A stretch of DNA of 64,000 bases from Rosellinia necatrix (Eukaryota; Ascomycota; Sordariomycetes; Xylariales; Xylariaceae): NCBI GenBank assembly GCA_021209875.1, contig JAGYVD010000003.1:3472001-3536000 (forward strand), given 5' to 3'. The translations under genes were made by a program, and so were the position numbers. Positions 58,221-64,000 of this stretch are shown piece by piece; position 1 is the stretch's first letter; each line of letters begins with the position of its first letter. The notes beneath the pieces were generated by a model. It had not been told where the DNA came from, ran no database searches, and worked only from the letters and a program-made list of their open reading frames with translations.

Positions 58221-58243
58221 GGGGCAAGGGGCAAGGGGCAGGG
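58221..58243 (+). repeat. G-quadruplex-type tract (GGGGCAA repeats)
   Basis: Three GGGG runs and one GGG run separated by CAA, CAA and CA. Non-coding. Confidence 0.8.
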
Positions 58244-59308
58244 TGCCTAGTTAGACAATGTTAAGCTTGAGGATAAATCTCGCGAGGGGATCATGTAGAT
58301 ATTGTCTAGTAATTATGTAGGTTAAGCTCATGGACTTTATTGCCCGTTTCCCAGCTACCGCCTTGGTTGCATATTAACTTGACGGAACGGGCGGATGATT
58401 GGACTTTCTTGTGACTATGTACTTATTATAGTTTGGTATACTGTTTATAATCCAATAACTACAAGTAAACATATAGGGTAGGTTTGTTGGGTTCCCATTT
58501 GCCAATGTCTCTGACATGAGTGGCCAGCCCTCATGTAAAACGGTTTAATTTTACGCAAATACCATTTTTCTCATCTCGACCAGGTATTTACGCGTCCGTC
58601 CTATCTAGCTGCAGCTAGCCATACACTACGTTGAAAGAATCCACGTGTGCTACGAAGTAGGTAGCTACTTATTATTAGCCCCACGGAATAATGGAACATT
58701 GTAGAGAATGTAGTTGTAACAGTCCCATGGTCTCTGGTCTAGTGTATGTAAAGTCCTGTATATTATCAGAAATCTCATCTAGGGAATCCAACGAGACTAG
58801 GTTCACGTCTGAGTAGAACGATGGAAGCCCGCGGAAGCAAAAAGAAAAGAAGGAAAGGAAAAAGGAAGGGAGAGGGGAGGGGGAAGGGGAGGGCAATAAT
58901 CTCGCGAATCTACACTATCAATGACGTTGCTTGCGAAGGCTTGTTTGGCTCCCAGGACTGCCGTCATTTCCCCTTGGGAGCAATGACTAGTAACAAGTGT
59001 GCCTGACCAGAATCAGACTGGTGACGGTGCTGCAAGGTACTTGGCCCAAACAGGAGCTGAGCGCATGTTTGCGCAAGCTTGACTTGACGTGGAGAGACGC
59101 GATAGCTTGAAGCGCAGGTATAAACCGGAGCTGTACTGCTTTATCCCTTCCTCTTACTGTCCAGCTCAGTGTGGCTGAGGGGTTCTTGTGGTGGCGATTT
59201 GTACCTAACTGGATGCACGTGGGGAGGGCCAAAATCCATACACGGCTCACAGATCGTGCTGTCGCCTGTTATCACCCTGACAGAACTGCTTGTGCGCAAG
59301 AATGCGCG

Positions 59309-59345
59309 CGCACACACACACCACACACACCACACACACCACACA
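59309..59345. repeat. CACACACCA microsatellite
   Basis: CA run followed by repeated CACACACAC-C units. Read directly. Confidence 0.9.
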
Positions 59346-60051
59346 TATGCCCACAGATAGTTATAGCGTGCATAAAACAGTATGCAGGCAGCCTCATGGG
59401 AGGCGTGCAGAGTGTGGCCCCCGCCGGCCAAACTGACGTGGCACCGTATGCGATGGACACCGGCCAAACACACAGGGACACAGAATTGTACCTAATGCAT
59501 AATTCAGGCATATAGAGGGAGAATCCGAGGCGATACCACCCGCACTGATTTAGGACGAGTCCCTATTGGCGGGGATGTGCACCTATAGAATCGAAGAACC
59601 AGCCACTCACTTTCCGAACCTAGCATTGGCAATAGGTAATGAAAGCCCTAGCTGGTGGGTCTTTCAACCGCCCAACCTAGCAAGTCTACGGGCTACGAGC
59701 AGAGAGTTGGGTTAGTTCCTTCTGCCTTATTTCAGCTTGGCTTGCCCCTGTTGAGCCAGCGACCGGGGCCCAGCTGCTCGGTTTTATTAGCAGTCCCACC
59801 TATTTATCATAGTCTAATATCTATGTATCTAAACAAAACCGCCCGCATCTGAGGGTCTCAGTACCAACACGATTCCGTGCCTCAAGTCTCTCGACAGACA
59901 TCCCTACATCTGTACAAACATACATACAGGACAGGCCCTACCGTGTCGTTGGTATACCCAGAACATCATTGTGGTTATTGCGCCTAGTATCGATTTGCAA
60001 GAACACCCAATAGGCCTCATGATTCATTTTTGATAAGTAATAATTGTCAAG

Positions 60052-63000
60052 ATGATGCCTCGGGAGCATCCTCGCCGGCGGAGTCCCGAGAGCTCTCGCC
60101 GCCGGCGCAAAGAACGCCGTGGTTCGAGAGAGCAACACCAGAGTCAACCCCAGAGTCAACACCAGGGTCAACATCATAATCAACACCATAATCAACACCA
60201 TAATCAACACCAGAGTCAACACCAGAGTCAACACCAGAGTCAACACCAGAGTCAACACCAGAGTCAACACCAGAGTCAACAACCGAGCCACCCCATTCCA
60301 ATCCCTAGCCCCCCCTTCGTAGAATCCTCCTCCCAATCACATCAGCAGCCATACCAACAATCATACCGACAACCATACCAAGAACCCTACCAGGAGTCAC
60401 CCCAAGAACCACATCATCAACCTTACCGGGAACCCTACCTCCCCGACTCCCCCGCAGCGCACAATCGCGATCGTGGCCTCTCAAGCTCTTACTCCAACTC
60501 CTCTTCCACCTCCTCTACCTCCTCGTCGCTTGTGAATATTTCTCGGCCTGGTAAGAAATTTGGCATTGGCGCGTTCTTCTCAGGGGATAGCCGGAAGCAT
60601 CGCCGCCGTATCAAGAAGAGGCGCAGTAAGATATTGCGCTTTGGTAATTCCTCATCCTCGTCCGTTGGTTCGGACCTCGCGTACGGCAGGGGTTATGTTG
60701 ACCGGCGCAGAAGCCGCGAGTTTAGTCCCCCGACGGGAGATAGTGACACAGGAAGACCCCGACCTCCGAGGCGTAGGCGGACCGACGAAGAGATTCTTGA
60801 TTTAGGCCGAAAGTTCGCTGAACTTGCGAGACAACAGAATGACGAGGACCTTCAGGCTGCGGGGATAACGCGCCCATCGACGCTTGTTGGGGCGGTTGCT
60901 GCGCTTAACCAGTTCCGCCGAACGAATAGCGGGCGCGTAAGCAGGGGGGTCGGAAACTCGAGGCCGTGCCGGGACTCCTCTCCAGATGATTCGGAGTGGG
61001 AGTCTGCTTCATCGGATGATGAGTCGGATGAGTCGGTCGGGGACTCTTCTGACAGTGGCCTTGCATATGGCTCGTCTCACCACCTCCCTGGCAATTCTGA
61101 GGGATCCTCTTCCTTAGGCGCATCAACCCGAGACGCGCAACCCCATTCTGAAGAGACCCCTCTGAACCGCAAACGTTCCCTTGTTGATCCCAAGCTGTTT
61201 GGGCCAGTCAACTCCCTCCGGGGCTTCGTCCAAACCCCCTGCGGCTTCGAGCGCGTGGATCGTAGTAAGGTTGCTGATATACGCCAACGTTTTGAGCGCT
61301 CGACCCCCGTCGGCGAGACAGCGATGCCGATTGAGTCTCGTCCTCTGCGGCGCGTCTATCCCGTGCCAACCGCTGACCCATCCCATTTTGATGTTGGTAA
61401 CGGGTCTATCGTTTCCGGTCATCAAGATTTGATGCCCAGGTCGCGACATGAGCCGCTACCACTCCAGCAGCCAAGGCCGATAGCTCCAGTCTACAACAAG
61501 GTTTTTGACTCTACCGAAGCAAATGTAGATGACTCGAAGGCAAGGCCACCGGCCAGAGTTGTCGCACCAACCATTGGGATAGGAATTCCTAGCGCCGCTA
61601 GCCCTACCCCTTGGAGCTCCGACGCTGCCATAGGCGCATTATTGAAGGCTGCGCAAGCGGCTAACCAGAAGAAATCACAAGACCCTCCTGTTGATTATAC
61701 AAATTGGCAGCCACAACGCTCTGGCGACGGACGGTCTGACCGGAGATACGAGGAGAGTGATGGGCATAATGTTTTACATGATGTGACTCCCGAAATATCC
61801 CATCAGCCGGAGCTGGAAGTTGACCGTAATTTCAAGAGAGAGGAACGCCATCAGAAGCGGAGAGGATCTGATCATGGGCACAGCCTGGAAAGGGAGAACC
61901 GCCGTCACGATAGTTATCGTGATATGGATCCCACTGTAGAGGCCCAACACAAGCATTACGTAGGAGACAGGGGTGAAGTAGATCAGAGAGACAGTCGCAG
62001 GGAGGGACCCCGAGAAGATCTATTACTTCGCCACACGCCGAAATATGATATTCCAGTGGCCTCAGAAAGACCAAGTATCGAACTGCCTAGGGGTGCAATT
62101 GATCCATTTCAATACCAGGTTGCGGACGATGCCTTCCCAACACCTCGGCATGGAACACCGACGCAACCGCTCCCGGCTGCCATTGTGACGGTGGAACGTG
62201 AACCCGACTTCTCAAAGTTCGCACTTTACGAATCTCACGAACGATTGAGTCGTAAGGATTCCTTTGAGCGTGAGCTCCGTCACTCACAAAACGTGGACGA
62301 GGCTACTCCTATAAGCCATACCTCATTTGTTACTGTAGCTGAAGCCAAAACGGCCGAACAAGGGCATAAGCGTTCTCCTGAACGGGACGCTAGTTCTCGT
62401 GATCCATCACGGCGTTCGAACTCTTCATCCCGACCCAGGGACCCTGTCCAGGATGATGCCGACCGAGTCTATCGCGAAGCGAGGCGGGCGCGTAGAATAG
62501 TAGAACAAGAAGAACGATCCCGAAGCAACTCCCCAGACGCGTCGCTGATTGATAAATGGAAAGACAAGAAGGATTCGGCAAATGTTCAAGTCGTATCGCC
62601 GCCGACCGTGGATCATCCAAAGCCAAAGAATCCCTATGATGGACCCAACGCGGATGTCCGAATTGACAATATTTTAGAGCACCCTAAAGAACTTTCTCGT
62701 TTTCTCTTTTCAGAATCTCGGCACCGGTTACCACGGGTTTCTGTTTTTAGCGCAAGAGATCCTTCGGCTGAGCGTGAACGGCCCGTGCTGAACCTCGTAC
62801 GCCCAACTCCATCACCTTCACCAACACGCCATGGAGAACGATTCAAACCCTTGGATCTACCACTACCCTCGGCGGAAGTCGGCAATGACTCTGTCCCGAT
62901 TGCTGCGCAAGACGAAATAGTTTCAACTCCGGCAGCATTCGCATCTGAAGCTGTGAGCTTGGAAAAGGATCAGATGCGGGGCTATATGGTTGAGAGCCCA

Positions 63001-64000
63001 GAGCCGAAAGATGATCCCTATTCTGCGACCGATATTGTTATCCCAATATTGGCGCCTAGATCTCAGGGCGACGTGACGAGTTACTCGAGCGCTGCTGCTG
63101 AGGCTGTCGCGGCTGTTGGAGTTGGAGTTGGAGTTATTGCTTCATCAACTCTTGGCTCAGTTGTCGAGGTGGATGCAGCTCGCGAGCGTGTTGAATTACA
63201 GGACTTCGGAGCTCGTTCTAGGAGCAGGCCTATGTTGCAATCTGATGTGCTGTATGACGACCCACCAATTCCCGGACCGAAGCCTGCAAGTCCAAGAAGC
63301 TCCGAGGCACCCGGACGTTTTGCCGAGGATCCCGTGTTTATGGCAAACATTGCGGCCGGACTTGAGAATAGTGGCTTTGACCCAAATCTTATCATCGATG
63401 ACCTGGATTTCCATCGGCGTGAATCGCCTCCGGGTTCGAATGAAATATCTAATCCTTCTCCGGCAACTAATCGAAGCACTGGAGATAATTACTGGGCTGG
63501 GGGCCACCTGGATTTTAGTATCGGGGAGTCTCAAGACACTGGTACGGACGAGAAAGACTTGACTGGCAACATGTCGGAAATCTCTCCGAAGCTGAGCAAG
63601 AGGGAAAGGCGTAGACAGAAGAAGCCCAGTGAACAGAATATCTTTGGTAAGCATCCAGTCACTGCATATGATGACATTGCACCGAAAACAACACGTTCAA
63701 CCTCGGCAGAAGTCAATGCACCACTAGGAAACGAAGTCGGTGGTGGAAAGCAAACGAAGCAGGATATGGCTACGGTAGCGGAGGGTTGGGGAGACGATCG
63801 GGCACGAGGGGGCCCATCTTCTGACCGAGCGGAGCCGGAACCTGCCAGTGACGGTTGGGAGGATATGCCATTAAAGAAGAAAAAGCCAAAGAAGTCAAGA
63901 AGGGCAACCGTGACTTGGCAAGACTCTTCTCAGAACATACAGCGGAAACCTCAGCCAACTAGAAGTGTCGAGCCTTCTGATATTGCCAGTCTCATAGACA
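60052..64000 (+). CDS. lah: Leashin / involucrin-repeat protein, N-terminal part (partial)
   Basis: One frame is open from the ATG at 60052 to the window end (1316 complete codons) with no stop; an in-frame TAA at 60034 precedes it. The protein starts MMPREHPRRRSPESSRRRRKERR, then has twelve Gln/His-rich four-residue repeats, Tyr/Gln/Pro segments, Ser-rich and Arg/Ser-rich disordered stretches and acidic Ser clusters. Later come NPYDGPNADVRIDNILEHPKEL and, near the end, the repeat-like unit SDGWEDMPLKKKKPKKSRR. These features match my recollection of the giant fungal involucrin-repeat proteins, to which Neurospora Leashin belongs. Leashin's N-terminal part binds the Woronin sorting complex and its C-terminal part anchors Woronin bodies to the cell cortex or septal pore. 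Full proteins run to several thousand residues, so most of this gene lies outside. A GTAAGAAAT at about 60551 resembles a donor but the frame reads through. Confidence 0.75.
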   Translation, partial: MMPREHPRRRSPESSRRRRKERRGSREQHQSQPQSQHQGQHHNQHHNQHHNQHQSQHQSQHQSQHQSQHQSQHQSQQPSHPIPIPSPPFVESSSQSHQQPYQQSYRQPYQEPYQESPQEPHHQPYREPYLPDSPAAHNRDRGLSSSYSNSSSTSSTSSSLVNISRPGKKFGIGAFFSGDSRKHRRRIKKRRSKILRFGNSSSSSVGSDLAYGRGYVDRRRSREFSPPTGDSDTGRPRPPRRRRTDEEILDLGRKFAELARQQNDEDLQAAGITRPSTLVGAVAALNQFRRTNSGRVSRGVGNSRPCRDSSPDDSEWESASSDDESDESVGDSSDSGLAYGSSHHLPGNSEGSSSLGASTRDAQPHSEETPLNRKRSLVDPKLFGPVNSLRGFVQTPCGFERVDRSKVADIRQRFERSTPVGETAMPIESRPLRRVYPVPTADPSHFDVGNGSIVSGHQDLMPRSRHEPLPLQQPRPIAPVYNKVFDSTEANVDDSKARPPARVVAPTIGIGIPSAASPTPWSSDAAIGALLKAAQAANQKKSQDPPVDYTNWQPQRSGDGRSDRRYEESDGHNVLHDVTPEISHQPELEVDRNFKREERHQKRRGSDHGHSLERENRRHDSYRDMDPTVEAQHKHYVGDRGEVDQRDSRREGPREDLLLRHTPKYDIPVASERPSIELPRGAIDPFQYQVADDAFPTPRHGTPTQPLPAAIVTVEREPDFSKFALYESHERLSRKDSFERELRHSQNVDEATPISHTSFVTVAEAKTAEQGHKRSPERDASSRDPSRRSNSSSRPRDPVQDDADRVYREARRARRIVEQEERSRSNSPDASLIDKWKDKKDSANVQVVSPPTVDHPKPKNPYDGPNADVRIDNILEHPKELSRFLFSESRHRLPRVSVFSARDPSAERERPVLNLVRPTPSPSPTRHGERFKPLDLPLPSAEVGNDSVPIAAQDEIVSTPAAFASEAVSLEKDQMRGYMVESPEPKDDPYSATDIVIPILAPRSQGDVTSYSSAAAEAVAAVGVGVGVIASSTLGSVVEVDAARERVELQDFGARSRSRPMLQSDVLYDDPPIPGPKPASPRSSEAPGRFAEDPVFMANIAAGLENSGFDPNLIIDDLDFHRRESPPGSNEISNPSPATNRSTGDNYWAGGHLDFSIGESQDTGTDEKDLTGNMSEISPKLSKRERRRQKKPSEQNIFGKHPVTAYDDIAPKTTRSTSAEVNAPLGNEVGGGKQTKQDMATVAEGWGDDRARGGPSSDRAEPEPASDGWEDMPLKKKKPKKSRRATVTWQDSSQNIQRKPQPTRSVEPSDIASLID
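60133..60276 (+). repeat. 12-bp coding tandem repeat (Gln-His-Gln-Ser type), twelve units
   Basis: Unit CAACACCAGAGT. Units 4-6 are variants ending CATAAT (Gln-His-His-Asn) and units 7-12 are identical. The period keeps the Leashin frame. Confidence 0.95.

Larger units (their letters stand above)
57226..60051. other. Intergenic region between AT-rich block and Leashin gene
   Basis: No supported gene. It holds a palindromic GCATGC segment at 57683-57705, a G-rich tract at 58221-58243, a GGGA/AAGG-rich stretch at 58845-58890, and a CACACACCA-type microsatellite at 59309-59345. The final part is the presumed promoter and leader of the Leashin gene. Confidence 0.55.

Noticed and set aside
60546..60560. 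GTAAGAAAT as a splice donor within Leashin
   Set aside because: The frame reads on without stop and with protein-like composition, so no intron is needed.
61123..63958. Several antisense frames opposite the Leashin gene
   Set aside because: Short shadows of the long + strand frame.

Overview
The window is nuclear DNA of a filamentous ascomycete (Pezizomycotina, probably a Sordariomycete). The evidence is short GT-AG introns with CTAAC/CTAAT-like branch sites, a Leashin-type Woronin-body tether gene, fungal cell-wall and secretory proteins, widely dispersed AGGT/CCTA tetranucleotide runs between genes, and a block of about 6 kb of extremely AT-rich, ORF-less DNA typical of a RIP-degraded repeat. 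No bacterial features, CRISPR arrays or convincing tRNA/rRNA genes were seen.

Layout. 3-476: 3' end of an unrecognised gene. 2520-4847 (+): U1 snRNP splicing factor Prp39. 7246-8381 (+): mitochondrial cytochrome c peroxidase with a 5'UTR intron. 11919-13301 (+): secreted Ser/Thr-rich surface protein with a C-terminal Cys-rich module. 13853-14935 (+): F1-ATPase assembly factor Atp11, in a very GC-rich coding sequence. 15654-17663 (-): 4-coumarate:CoA-ligase-like acyl-CoA synthetase ending in AKL (PTS1). 18553-20772 (-): membrane-anchored acid lipase/steryl ester hydrolase. 22417-26799 (+): Pex6. 27592-28990 (-): SH3BGR/glutaredoxin-like protein with an acidic repeat tail. 28991-37369: gene-poor 8.4 kb. 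37370-37891 (-): small GPI-anchored Ser-rich wall protein. 39359-40147 (-): coiled-coil orphan. 41783-42760 (-): GH16 glucanase. 42761-48111: gene-poor. 48112-49595 (-): GT34 mannosyltransferase (Mnn10-like). About 51250-57225: AT-rich RIP-like block. 60052 to the window end (+): N-terminal 1316 residues of a Leashin/involucrin-repeat protein.

Functional links. Three genes bear on peroxisome biology: a PTS1-tagged ligase, the Pex6 AAA ATPase that recycles the PTS1 receptor, and the Leashin tether for peroxisome-derived Woronin bodies. The lipase may release fatty acids or sterols that feed the same organelle. Ccp1 and Atp11 are mitochondrial. The GT34 enzyme, the GH16 glucanase and the two Ser/Thr-rich proteins belong to the secretory pathway and cell wall. 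This looks like ordinary housekeeping and wall gene content separated by repeat-laden intergenic DNA. I did not find a clear new multi-gene system. The most interesting signals are a possible poison-exon-like intron in prp39, the residual base bias of the AT-rich block, several perfect inverted or tandem repeats, and the peroxisome-linked gene neighbourhood.

Gene models were spliced by eye from frame continuity and splice motifs. All exon joins keep frame, but transcript data were not available.
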